A DNA stretch of 19,603 nt from Carex sylvatica (lineage: Eukaryota > Streptophyta > Magnoliopsida > Poales > Cyperaceae): NCBI GenBank assembly GCA_964058845.1, contig CAXKVR010000649.1, positions 1 to 19,603 of the forward strand. The letters run 5' to 3'. The notes beneath the pieces are model-generated. The model was not told the DNA's origin. It saw nothing but the letters and a program-made list of their open reading frames with translations, and did no database searches. The position numbers and the translations under genes were made by a program. Of this stretch, positions 9,611 to 18,200 are shown in pieces. Position 1 is the first letter of the stretch. Every line of letters starts with the position of its first letter.

Positions 9611-10695
9611 TTTTTTTTGATAAAAGTGGGTAACCCCACTTGTTTCATATAGAAACCAATAGTATTTCATACAATAATCGATAGAATATAATTCTATCGT
9701 CAAAAAAGAAAACAGTTAGATTACAGCAATAAAGTCTACAACATAACATAACAGTACTTAGCAGTCAACAACAAAATATAACAACATAACAACATACCAT
9801 ATATCAAAGTATGCTAATATTTTTCAGATACTAAGCATAACATCTAAGAAGAGCAAGTGGAACAACTAGCTCCAGTGTAGTTGTCAGCTGAAAAGCATGA
9901 ATAGGAACTAGGAGAAGAAGGATCACAGGCAGAGAAACCATCATGTTCAACCCTGTCTCTCATATAAGTTGAGAGATCCTCGGACCCAAGTCCGCCCTCT
10001 GAATCCTGGTTGCATCCCACGTTGTGGGTATCGAAATCTGACAGTATGATCAAACTGTTTACCTGGTCCAAAGAAGAAACATCATAGACATAATCAAAGT
10101 TAGTTTAAAAAATAAATTATCTTGCCTAATCTTGCACCAATACGAAGTAGGTGAGATAATAGAAGTTTCTATATTGGTAAGAGATGGAACAAAAACGTCA
10201 TGGAAACATAATCTGTTTCGTGCTAACCAAATAGTCAAGAGGGTAGCAACACGAATCATTTCAACTAAAAGAGTATCTTTTAAAGATATGTAAGCATCTA
10301 ATAGCCATAAATCTTCTAAAGTATTACAATCATAACGAAACCCATTGTGATGAGTTATTGACACGTAATGAAAAAATGATCTATAGATTCAAAAGAGCCA
10401 CAGAAAGAGCAATTTAAGTTACCTTGCCATCCTCTTTTGGCTAAATTAGATTTTGTAAGAATACCATCGTTTCTAGGTAACCATAAAAGGATTTTAATTT
10501 TGAGAGGTATTTTTGACTTTCAAATAGAAGTAAATTGTGTATTTGGGAAGCCTCCATATATATTCCAACCATAAATAAAGCAAGTATACAGTAAACTTTT
10601 CAGAGGAGATCTATCTCCATGAAATAGAATCAGGGGTATCAGACATACTAAGAAAAGAGATAGATGTTCGAAGATCAAGCCATTCAAATAAATTA
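9611..10695 (-). mobile_element. 5'-truncated L1-type LINE insertion with 11-bp target duplication
   Basis: Read on the minus strand, the copy ends in a short poly(A) (T-run 9611-9618) preceded by tttatc and a stem-loop AAGTGGG/CCCACTT (9624-9641). The word TACGTTGTTCT flanks it at 9601-9611 and 10696-10706, a clear target-site duplication that fixes both borders. The body contains the C-terminal part of LINE ORF2 (next entry). The copy starts within ORF2, the 5' truncation usual for LINE insertions. Confidence 0.85.
9844..10695 (-). pseudogene. LINE ORF2 C-terminal remnant (zf-RVT region)
   Basis: In order on the minus strand: a degenerate SISWR...ISSEKFTVYLLY block, then KSKIPLKIKILLWL, DGILTKSNLAKRGWQG, the zinc-binding CSFCGSFESIDHFFITC (C-x2-C...H-x4-C), then LLTIWLARNRLCFHDVF and a C-terminal tail ending at 9844. 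This is the zinc-binding region that follows reverse transcriptase in plant LINEs. It is dead: TGA at 10520-10522 replaces the usual Trp before KSKIPLK, another stop interrupts the block upstream, a stop follows FITC, and the frame shifts near 10060-10071. Confidence 0.85.
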
Positions 10696-10798
10696 TACGT
10701 TGTTCTAATAAATCATATATAAATCCCCAATAATTCAAATAAATTATAGCAAGAAAACTCTGACCTATTAACGGAGCAACATGAAGCTAGATAGCTAA

Positions 10799-10800
<2 letters not shown>

Positions 10801-10836
<36 letters not shown>
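10801..10836. repeat. (AT)18 microsatellite
   Basis: Pure AT dinucleotide run, located 22 bases beyond the 3' side of the MIR530 stem-loop (minus-strand sense). Confidence 0.95.
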
Positions 10837-10839
<3 letters not shown>

Positions 10840-10858
10840 CATACAAATGTATATAGTA

Positions 10859-10992
10859 CCGTGATGCACACAGCTGCATATGCACTGCACCTAAATAATT
10901 AAACGAAAGCAAAACAAAATTCTCAGCTGTGCCTGTCTTGCTCTTTCGTCTGTAGGTGCAGGTGCAAATGCAGCTATGCGGAAACAACACGG
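10859..10992 (-). ncRNA. MIR530: MIR530 microRNA precursor stem-loop
   Basis: Transcribed from the minus strand. The 5' arm carries TGCATTTGCACCTGCACCTA at 10953-10972, which I recognise as miR530-5p, a microRNA known from rice and poplar among others. The 3' arm carries the complementary strand AGGTGCAGTGCATATGCAGC (about 10873-10892), pairing with one bulged base and one mismatch and leaving the expected 3' overhangs. The stem continues on both sides: CCGTG (10988-10992) pairs with CACGG (10859-10863) at the base, and ACGAAAG with CTTTCGT beyond the duplex toward a loop near 10911-10940. This meets plant miRNA criteria for pairing and arm position. It silences target mRNAs by cleavage; reported targets include PLUS3-domain and zinc-knuckle genes, none of which lies in this window. 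The overlapping open frame 10787-10990 is the hairpin itself and not a protein. Confidence 0.88.
10953..10972 (-). ncRNA. miR530-5p: Mature miR530-5p
   Basis: Twenty bases, TGCATTTGCACCTGCACCTA, starting with U in RNA form as AGO1-loaded plant miRNAs usually do. One further base (C, 10952) would give a 21-mer. Confidence 0.88.
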
Positions 10993-11067
10993 CTTAATTT
11001 AAGTTTTTGAAGGAGAACAAGAGATAGCTAGAGGTGTATTGAGCAAAATAGGTAGAGCTATCCTATG

Positions 11068-11076
11068 CTTATATAG
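11068..11076 (-). promoter_or_regulatory. TATA box of the MIR530 gene
   Basis: CTATATAAG on the minus strand, a strong TATA match about 75 bases before the predicted precursor. A start site would be expected near 11035-11045, leaving a short leader before the hairpin (5' end at 10992), as is common for plant MIR genes. Confidence 0.7.
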
Positions 11077-11087
11077 ACCACATTTTG

Positions 11088-11213
11088 GGGTAAATATTTT
11101 AACAGAATAATTTTTACTTCATGCAGCGCATGAACTATCGATTCAAACAGCAGTTCATATGGTACATGCGCTAGCTGTATGGATCCCAAACTACTCTGTT
11201 AAAAGCTATACCC
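11088..11213. mobile_element. 126-bp MITE in the MIR530 core promoter
   Basis: The ends GGGTAAATATTTTAACAGA (11088-11106) and, inverted, GGGTATAGCTTTTAACAGA (11195-11213) match at 16 of 19 positions. CACATTTTG flanks it perfectly at 11079-11087 and 11214-11222, a 9-bp target duplication pointing to the Mutator-like superfamily. The interior continues to fold back (ATGCAGCGCATGAACT near 11121 against AGTTCATATGGTACATGCGC near 11152). There is no coding capacity. The near edge of the duplication is two bases upstream of the TATA box of MIR530. Confidence 0.85.
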
Positions 11214-11222
11214 CACATTTTG

Positions 11223-11770
11223 TTCGTTGACCAGTTTTAATTTCGTTTTTTGTTTGTTTACTTTCTTGATCAGCCTGATATTCTCGAATCCGTATCCTCT
11301 CTGGTATTGCGCAGAGGATCACCCTCACTTTACGGTTTGAGATTACATTTCAACTCGGACCGCAAGAGGGGGCAGTATTTTAGGCTTCGAGATTCGTGTC
11401 AAGTTAAAAAGAACGGTTCAGATCTAGTAATTGTAAAAGATTCCCTTATCAGGTATTGGAGAGGATGTGAGCTCGATATTCTCTGGGACCGGCGGGGACA
11501 GGAGGACAGGAAGTGCCCGCGTGTCACGTGATGCAGGGGTGTTTCACGTGGGATGTGCCGTCTGACTCTCACCAACCAGTAACCATGCACACTTGACACT
11601 ACCACACGGATCCAAGAAAGCATATTTTGTTGTCTTCTATTTTTAGAAATAAAAAAATTAAATTATTGAAAGCAAGATGGATTATTATTCTGTTACGCTT
11701 TTTCTGAAGTTATCTGTGTACCGGGTACTTCAATGAACCCAATGCGATGGTTACAAAAAGGTCAATAGTT
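11223..11770. other. Region upstream of MIR530; imperfect fold-back, no gene seen
   Basis: No convincing protein is present. Segments tatcctctctggtatt (near 11294) and aatacctgataagg-type inverse (near 11440-11465) form a weak inverted repeat of about 200 bp, possibly an old fold-back transposon. The open frames 11250-11531 and 11399-11623 overlap it on opposite strands and lack any domain. Confidence 0.4.
11525..11550. promoter_or_regulatory. Pair of G-boxes (CACGTG)
   Basis: CACGTG at 11525-11530 and 11545-11550, spaced exactly 20 bases, about two helical turns. G-boxes bind bHLH and bZIP factors in light and ABA responses. They lie about 450 bp upstream of the MIR530 TATA box, so control of MIR530 is possible but is inference. 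Confidence 0.4.
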
Positions 11771-11782
11771 TGTCACACATTT

Positions 11783-13122
11783 TTTTTTTTTAGGATTAGT
11801 GGAAAGTTCCACTAAAAAAATATATTAATAAAGAAAGTATTTACATAGTCATTACGGTTTCCGTATGGTACCTAAATATGGTTATATTACAATTAACTAG
11901 TAAATAACTCCTCTAAAAAAATTAAAAATGCATCAATGACGTCAAGGCCATTCCTCTCAATTTGTACTCTACGCAAAAAACATTCAGTTGTGTACATCGA
12001 TTGCTGCCGCATTGATTGTGATGTGCTATGGTTTCCTCAGCTGAGAAAAAATTCTCTTATTTCTTTCTTTCCAGATGGCTCAGACTCCTGCTGCCCACGC
12101 TGTATCCCAATGCAGCTTAGTCTTTCCTTGCAGTTGACTGCGCCCTTTTCACCAGATGTCAATTGGATTGTTGCCTGTCATTGTCGGTAGGTTTAGTTGT
12201 GCCCCCAGACCTCTCCATACCCTGTCAGAGTACGCGCAATTGGTGAGCATGTGATCTCTTGTTTCCACCTGTGGACCTCTACATAGCACACAACCTGGCA
12301 GGACCACGCATCCTCTACCTGCCAGTATTTCCTGTGTTAGGATTTTGTCCTCTATCATAAGTCAAAGGAAAATCTTGACCTTCATCGGCACCCACAGTTT
12401 CCACAATACTTTGTAATACATGGATATGATTCCAGATTCGTGCATTGTGTGGTAGGCCGATGAACACGAAAAAGCTCCTGATATCGTCCACTTCCATTGT
12501 AGGTCCATAGTGGCTGCATCCGTACTTACCGAGCACGCAAAGAAAGGCACCAGCTCCAAAAGCTCTTTTAGAAAAAGGAGAGCACTGGTATTGCGCCTTG
12601 CGCAACTGTGAGGCTTCAGTGAAATCATAGAGTTGTGCCATTGTGTTTGCCCAAAGGCCCTGTCGGTCCTTTTGCAATCTCCATAGCTATTTAACCAGCA
12701 ATGCTTGGTTTTGGCTGTCCAACGAAATGACACCCATGCCTCCATTATTTTTTAGGGCACACACTGTTTTCCAATTTACCAAGCAGTTTATACCCTTGCA
12801 TGGATCATTTCCTTTCCACAAAAAATTTCTCCTCAGTTTGTTAATCTGATTGATGACTCCTTTCGGTAATCTAGTCGCCTGCATGAAATGGATCGGAATT
12901 GCTGAAAGGACTGCCTTGACCAGAGTTATTCTACCTCCATAGGATAGAAAGTTAGATTTTCATCCCTCCATCTTGCACTGAACTGATTGGATCATTGGTT
13001 GAAAATCCCTTATGCATAGTTTCTTAATTGACAGGGGTAATCCCAAATAATTTATAGGTAGTTTGTCATACTTAATTAGTGCCAGTTATTGTTCTTGTAA
13101 CTTGAATGAATATATCGACTAG
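11783..13122 (-). mobile_element. Second 5'-truncated L1-type LINE insertion, ~1.34 kb
   Basis: CACACATTT flanks the copy at 11774-11782 and 13123-13131. On the minus strand it ends in poly(A) (T-run to 11791), preceded by a 3' stem-loop AGTGGAAAGTTCCACT (11798-11813). The body is the C-terminal part of LINE ORF2. It differs in protein sequence from the LINE at 9611-10695, so it represents another family or lineage. Confidence 0.85.
11890..13110 (-). pseudogene. LINE ORF2 remnant: end of reverse transcriptase plus zf-RVT
   Basis: Minus-strand order: NYLGLPLSIKKL and DFQPMI near 13060-12990, FLSYGGRITLVKAVLSAIPIH, LPKGVINQINKLRRNFLWKG, LVNWKTVCALKNNGGMG (reverse transcriptase thumb region). 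Then, in a shifted frame, WKWTISGAFSCSSAYHTMHE, VLWKLWVPMKVKIFL, EDKILTQEILAGRGC, the zinc site CVLCRGPQVETRDHMLTNC, and finally WAIWKERNKRIF near 12045. Defects: Trp-to-TGA after MEG (about 12960) and after KIFL (about 12358), a frame change near 12680, and several stops in the last part. Nothing here can yield an active protein. Confidence 0.85.
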
Positions 13123-13131
13123 CACACATTT

Positions 13132-13608
13132 ACATTGGATAGGAGTAAAAAATGGATTTTAACGAAGCTTTATTTGGGAATTTTTTTAAAAACCTATAAT
13201 TAAAAAAGATAAATTTAGAGAACCAATTTGATTAATTATTATTTTTTTTATAAAAATTACAAATAGCGAATAGACTATTCGGTACCCCAGTTTACAATTT
13301 TTTTTCATAATTTCTGTTAAATAAAAGGGTAAAATTGAATTGTATCAAATATTGTATTCGATAACATTCAAATGTAAATAAAAGTATAGCCTATTTTTTA
13401 TTTTTTTAGATTGAAAGCTTTTAGGTGATTGCATTACGAAACGAGTCATTAGAAACCTGTTCCAGCGTAAGCACATTTATTATATATTAAAAAGAGAGAC
13501 GCCTATGCACTGAACTACTTGTGCATGCTCTGCTGCTAGTGAAAAGCAAATAAAGAAAACGTACGTAAAACCAACAGTTGTGAATTGCTGTCTTCGCGCC
13601 AGTTTTGC
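13132..13608. other. A+T-rich flank with possible TATA box
   Basis: No gene is seen. TATATATTAA at 13481-13490 lies about 120 bases before the small ORF at 13609 and could serve as its TATA box. A palindrome gaatagactattc lies near 13268. Confidence 0.35.
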
Positions 13609-13812
13609 ATGATTATTGGCCTGTTGATTCTCTTTTCTTGTAATGTAGTAGCAGCAGTACGATGGGTGAAGCTTGAGGTATCTTATTACCCTTGTCAGGG
13701 GAAGTTAGCATTCTTCAACATTCATGTACCGGCGGGGGCGAATGAAAAAACGATCATGATGGAAATGGATTTCCAAGCAGGAGCTGGCGACATCACCTTC
13801 TCTACTAAGTGA
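13609..13812 (+). CDS. Possible small secreted protein (67 aa), unidentified
   Basis: I do not recognise this protein. From the ATG at 13609 the first 16 residues (MIIGLLILFSCNVVAA) look like a signal peptide with an Ala-x-Ala-like cleavage end. The mature part of about 51 residues has one Cys (SYYPCQGK) and reads like folded-protein sequence: LAFFNIHVPAG, IMMEMDFQAG, DITFSTK. An in-frame TTG at 13585 could extend it but ATG is the plausible start. A TATA-like element lies about 120 bases upstream. The last codons, ACT AAG TGA, include a possible splice donor (AA|GTGAAT), so this may be only the first exon or a relic of a longer gene. Confidence 0.35.
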   Translation: MIIGLLILFSCNVVAAVRWVKLEVSYYPCQGKLAFFNIHVPAGANEKTIMMEMDFQAGAGDITFSTK

Positions 13813-14110
13813 ATGCTCTAGCAGCTACCACCCCAGCTACTCAACTACTTCATTTAACGCCTTATCCCTCTCATTAACCTCTGAAATTGATATACCAAAT
13901 ACTCAGCTCTACTCTCTTCTAAAAAACCCCATTCTAATACCGCATGCCTACCAACTGTTTGACAAAAAAAAAAAAAAAAATACCCAGCATCTTATACACA
14001 TTAATTTACACCAATCCACATTTACTTCTAGTTTATCTCCTCTGTCTGATTGAAATAGTTACTTCCCACTTATTTTGACTAAGGTTCCCCTCTTTTATTT
14101 TTACCAATAC
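13813..14110. other. Intergenic, poly-A/T tracts, no gene seen
   Basis: Pyrimidine-rich stretch with an A17 or longer run near 13964-13980. I found no coding or RNA signal. Confidence 0.4.
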
Positions 14111-14118
14111 CAGAATTA

Positions 14119-14340
14119 GAATTTTTTTGATAAACCATAATTAAGAAAATTATTTTTACTAATTGCTGATTGCTTTTTCTTTTTTTTTTCAAAAGCCACA
14201 AAGACCGGAGGGCTCCTCCGGTCTCATTTTTTTCTTTCCTCCGGACCGGAGAAGCCACCCGGTCCCAAATTTTTTTTTTTTTTTTACCTTTTTCCACTGT
14301 ATACGTGTACGTGTACGTGTTATGGTTTATCAAAAAAATT
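14119..14340. mobile_element. ~222-bp MITE with 22-bp inverted ends and G+C-rich hairpins
   Basis: GAATTTTTTTGATAAACCATAA (14119-14140) has an exact inverse at 14320-14341. The flanks CAGAATTA (14111-14118) and CAGGATTA (14341-14348) form an 8-bp target duplication with one mismatch; exact borders are uncertain by one base. Inside, GACCGGAGGgctCCTCCGGTC (near 14203) and CTCCGGACCGGAG (near 14238) are strong palindromes. A GTGTAC repeat sits near 14305-14320. It has no coding capacity: the two open frames here overlap repeats and continue into the adjacent AT microsatellite. Confidence 0.65.
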
Positions 14341-14348
14341 CAGGATTA

Positions 14349-14435
14349 TATTATACATATATTATATTATATTATATTATATATACATATATATACATAT
14401 ATCTATACATATAATATATTATATTATATTATATT
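14349..14435. repeat. (TATAT)n low-complexity tract
   Basis: TATTA and TATAC-type pentamer/hexamer runs directly border the CACTA terminus at 14436, suggesting insertion of the CACTA element into an AT-rich simple repeat. Confidence 0.8.
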
Positions 14436-14588
14436 CACTAGTGGAAAATATGGAATCAGGATCGGTTATATACACATATTAGTATCGGAATACAACCGAT
14501 TCTGAGGAAGGCGATACATATAGTACAACAATCTGGATCGGTTAAATAACCGATCTAGATAAACATCTATCTGGATCGGTTTTAAAAG

Positions 14589-14782
14589 GAACCGATCCAG
14601 ATAGTTATTTTCTGAATTTAAAAATTAAAAACTTGTTAATATACATCTGGATCGGTTGTATAATAGAGAACCGATCCAGATAGTCAGTTATCTAGATCGG
14701 TTCACTATTATACAACCGATCCAGATGTATATTAACAAGTTTTTAATTTTTAAATTCAGAAAATAACTATCTGGATCGGTTC
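14589..14782. repeat. 194-bp near-perfect palindrome
   Basis: 14589-14666 is the inverse of 14705-14782 with no difference that I can find. The centre (14667-14704) continues pairing with two mismatches down to a 6-base loop at 14683-14688. Confidence 0.9.
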
Positions 14783-14898
14783 TATTTAAAACCGATCTAG
14801 ATAACAGACTATCTGGATCGGTTTCTAGATTAAGAACCGATCCAGATAGTCTGTTATCTAGATCGGTTTTAAATAGAACCGATTCTAATAGTTATTTT
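14760..14898. repeat. 139-bp palindrome overlapping the previous one
   Basis: Starts with aaaataac (14760-14767) and ends with gttatttt (14891-14898), centred near 14829. It shares the segment 14760-14782 with the first palindrome, so that segment can pair with either side. Confidence 0.85.
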
Positions 14899-14975
14899 TA
14901 ATTTTTTTTTAATTTGTTAAATTCAGATTATTGACTACCTGGATCGGTTCTTAGCTTAAGAACCGATCCAGATAG

Positions 14976-15221
14976 TTAAATTGAATAAAAAAAAAATTAT
15001 TAAATGACCAGCTTCCATATTTTGCTGGCCAAAATTTTTGCCAAATTATCACAAATTCGAAATAAAATGTCACACATCCTAAAATTATGTTTCATACACA
15101 TACACATTCTAAATTAGCTATCACATACACATCTTAAATTAAATATCTTATACATCCTAAATTATTACAAAAAATTCATGTTCATGCAAATTAAAATTAC
15201 ACACATCCTACAATGTTGTAC
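14976..15221. repeat. A+T-rich stretch with CACACATCCTAAATTA-like short repeats
   Basis: Variants of cacacatcctaaaatta, acacattctaaatta, acacatcttaaatta and acatcctaaatta recur at roughly 20-35 base intervals between 15071 and 15210, just inside the subterminal array and past the end of the transposon gene. It could form part of the 3' untranslated region. Confidence 0.5.
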
Positions 15222-15267
15222 TTATTCTCGGCCTAATCTCATGTAAAAAAAATTTAACCCACATTTT

Positions 15268-18200
15268 TCAAAAATCTCCCAAGCGTTGTACATTATGTTT
15301 AGCGGGAATATCCTGCATTTTTAAAAAGAAAGAATAGCATGCACAATTAATTTTGTATTTTATTATATTTGAAGCAACAATTTATCATTACTTTTGAAAA
15401 ATATATAAATGCATATATACCCTTAAGTTCGGAAAAGAATCGAGTTGTTCGCTTATTATGTCTTGCATGAGCAACATGACATAATATGCACATTCCCAGC
15501 CGGCTGATTGTTGTGGGCACTATATAACAAGTTTGTAAAAAATAAAATGTAAGTTAATGAGCATACCAATGATTTATATGTTTAGATATTCACAAATTTT
15601 TGCATCTAGGTCCTAAAAATCATATCTCAATAGAAACTATTACCTTGCAATCGTTATGAACCGTTAAAGAAGTACCCATTTTCCTGGTGAAGGCACTGTT
15701 GAAATATGAACAAATTGAACAATCAGTACTTACGAGAGATATTTAAAATGATAATATAATAATAAAATCATTAGAATTCTAAACAAACGTAAAATTAAGA
15801 AAGTCACTTACTCCTCGACCGCAGCAGTGATCATTAGCATTTTTTTGCTCTTCTTATCGGAATCGTACACGTACAATGCACGTTCTCTTGGTATAAGCAC
15901 GGTCAATATCCAATGATTTCTGCATGTTAGGTTTGCAGCATGTCATATTCTATAATTTATATGAATTGAAAGAAATATAATAAAATTATAATATATATAT
16001 AACACTAACATCTGATGGTAAGGTATGAAGATCAATCTCTTGTCCCGATTCTCTTGGAGTGCTTTCCTCATGTATTGAAGAACACCTCCCTGGTCATCAT
16101 GCAGCAAGATGACATTTGTTCGCTGGGGGTCCATGAAACCAATCTGCTCATCGGGAAATTCCTCCTTGATGAATTTGTGCCAATACCTAAAAAAAAAAGA
16201 CATACATGTGTTCTCAAGTTTGTAAAATTTGAATTAAAAGTACTGAATTATGCAATTATTACGAATATGAAACTCACAGCATCCATATCTAAATGACTGG
16301 TCCAGTGAGCCACTCCTGTGGTGTAAGCAAGGCCGCATAATCATCTGCATAAACATATATGGACTCTGCTGAACAGAAAAGATCAAGTGGCGGATCGATT
16401 TTGAATGGACTTCCATCTAGCTCTGAAAATCGATCACGCAGCTGCTTGAATGTTCGTCCCAGCTTTTCAAAATTGATATGATCAAATGCCTTGATGTGAC
16501 TCGGTGTTTTCCGATCTCCAGGAACTTGCACCTCTTCGCGTGGTTCCTGCAAAATTTCATAATAAATTGAAATAAAATCCAAAATCAACTATAACTCTAT
16601 CATATAGATACAAATTAAGAAAGCAGAAAACTTAATAATAATATACCTCATCTGAACCTGTCAATATCATGGACATTGGCCATGCAATGAAACTGCCGAG
16701 GACCGATGCAAGGGTTAACTGCTCGCCATTTGGTACATGTAAGGGTAGTTCTATGAAGTCTGCATCACGAATAGCATCCACCGTTACTCTTGCATGGTCG
16801 GGCGGCATAGGCAAAACGTGAATTGTTCCACCTTGTACAACTGGAACATGAATTGTCCCTAAGGCCACTACAAGAGTATTTCCACCTACATTCACCTGGA
16901 GTCTGCAGCTTAGTTCTGCCTCCTGTACAAATACATGTATTTACTGGAATAAAATCTAAATATGTATGAAATTAAAGCATATGCCTACTGATTCAAATCT
17001 GAATTTGCATTACCTCAGTAAACTCAGAAAGATTTGCATATGGTTTGACTGACTGACAGCTGCTCTGAACGACTGTTGGGCTATACGTCTTTTCTTTTTG
17101 GCCCATGGTCTGCTGAAGCATTATTGCAAGCTCAGCTTTCATTTCTTCTTTCATTTCTTGCCGCAATCTCTGCTCCATTCCTCTTACTCTCTCCTCCACT
17201 CTTTGATCCACTATCGCATCAAATTCTTCTACGGATCTCGAGTAAGTAATAGTGGGTCTCCTCCTTATCGAGCTCTTACCAAATGTTGTTGTAATTGGAA
17301 GCAGACCGTCCACTCCTCTCACCCTCCCTGGATGTTCCCGATTTGGCAGAGATTTTCCCAGAACATCATCGTATCGTACGACGGCCAACTGGCCTTGTTT
17401 AAAAGCTGCTTCTTGTTCTTCCTGAAATGACAACATAAATGTTATAACAAAATAAATTAAAGTTGAAGATTCAATGAATGACAATATCTAAATACTCACA
17501 ATTCTGTTGATGACCGGTAAGTATGTTTCTGGATAAAAGCGTTCCTTGATCTCGTCTGAGAGTTTCTGTCTTCCTAGTTTCCATGTGACGTGCCTATGCT
17601 CAACCGACAAATCAATAAGCTCCTCTGGTGTCAATGCAGTACTAGTTGACCCTTGGGAAGACGGATCACTAGATGCTTTCTCATTTGCAATCGTTTGCAT
17701 AGCATCTCTGAGTCTACTCTTAAAACCCTCACCATTATAACCTCTGGATCCTAAGAAATGCGGATACTCGTTGTGGGCCTGATTCGCCTTTCCAGTCTGG
17801 CTGGCATCCTACAATTTGAACAAAGAAACAATTGTCTCAATTATACAAAAATTTGAATTCTTAATTAATTATAGATAAGGTAGGTGGTCCATAGTAACTA
17901 TCATACATCAAATTTCTCCGTCTCTCGGTACTTGCAAAATTCTTTCCAGTCTTGTTCTTCAATCTGGAACTTACCAAAATCGGGCGTCTCATCCTTGCGC
18001 CACACTTTAGTCATTTCGGTTCACCACTTCCGGTGATAAATAGCCATTTTCTGATAATAATATTTCTGCACCTCTTCGTTGTCGACTATGCCCCAGTCCA
18101 CCATACAAACAAATAGAAATAAAAAATTTAGAGTTAATTAATATCAAATGAAATCTTGTGAAATTAGTACCAAAATTTGTTTACCTTAAGTATTTCCCAT

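Larger units (their letters stand above)
14456..14975. repeat. Left subterminal repeat array: 18 alternating motif copies
   Basis: Copies of (C/A)(T/A)(G/A)GATCGGTT and its inverse alternate strictly, plus then minus, near 14460, 14494, 14533, 14549, 14573, 14591, 14649, 14670, 14692, 14714, 14771, 14790, 14812, 14836, 14859, 14878, 14939 and 14961. In En/Spm such subterminal motifs are binding sites for TNPA, which brings the ends together. A/T spacers separate the copies. Confidence 0.9.

Noticed and set aside
9844..10071. 75-residue open frame as an independent gene
   Set aside because: It continues, after a frame change, the C-terminal part of the LINE ORF2 remnant and lies wholly within the LINE borders set by the target duplication.
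10787..10990. 67-residue open frame on the minus strand
   Set aside because: It overlaps the MIR530 stem-loop and an (AT)n run; the repetitive YIYIYI end is microsatellite translation.
14163..14505. Two phenylalanine/tyrosine-rich open frames on the plus strand
   Set aside because: They translate T-runs and the TATAT microsatellite and cross from a MITE into the CACTA end.
17098..17430. 110-residue plus-strand open frame
   Set aside because: It is antisense to exon 4 of the CACTA gene, which has clear family motifs on the minus strand.
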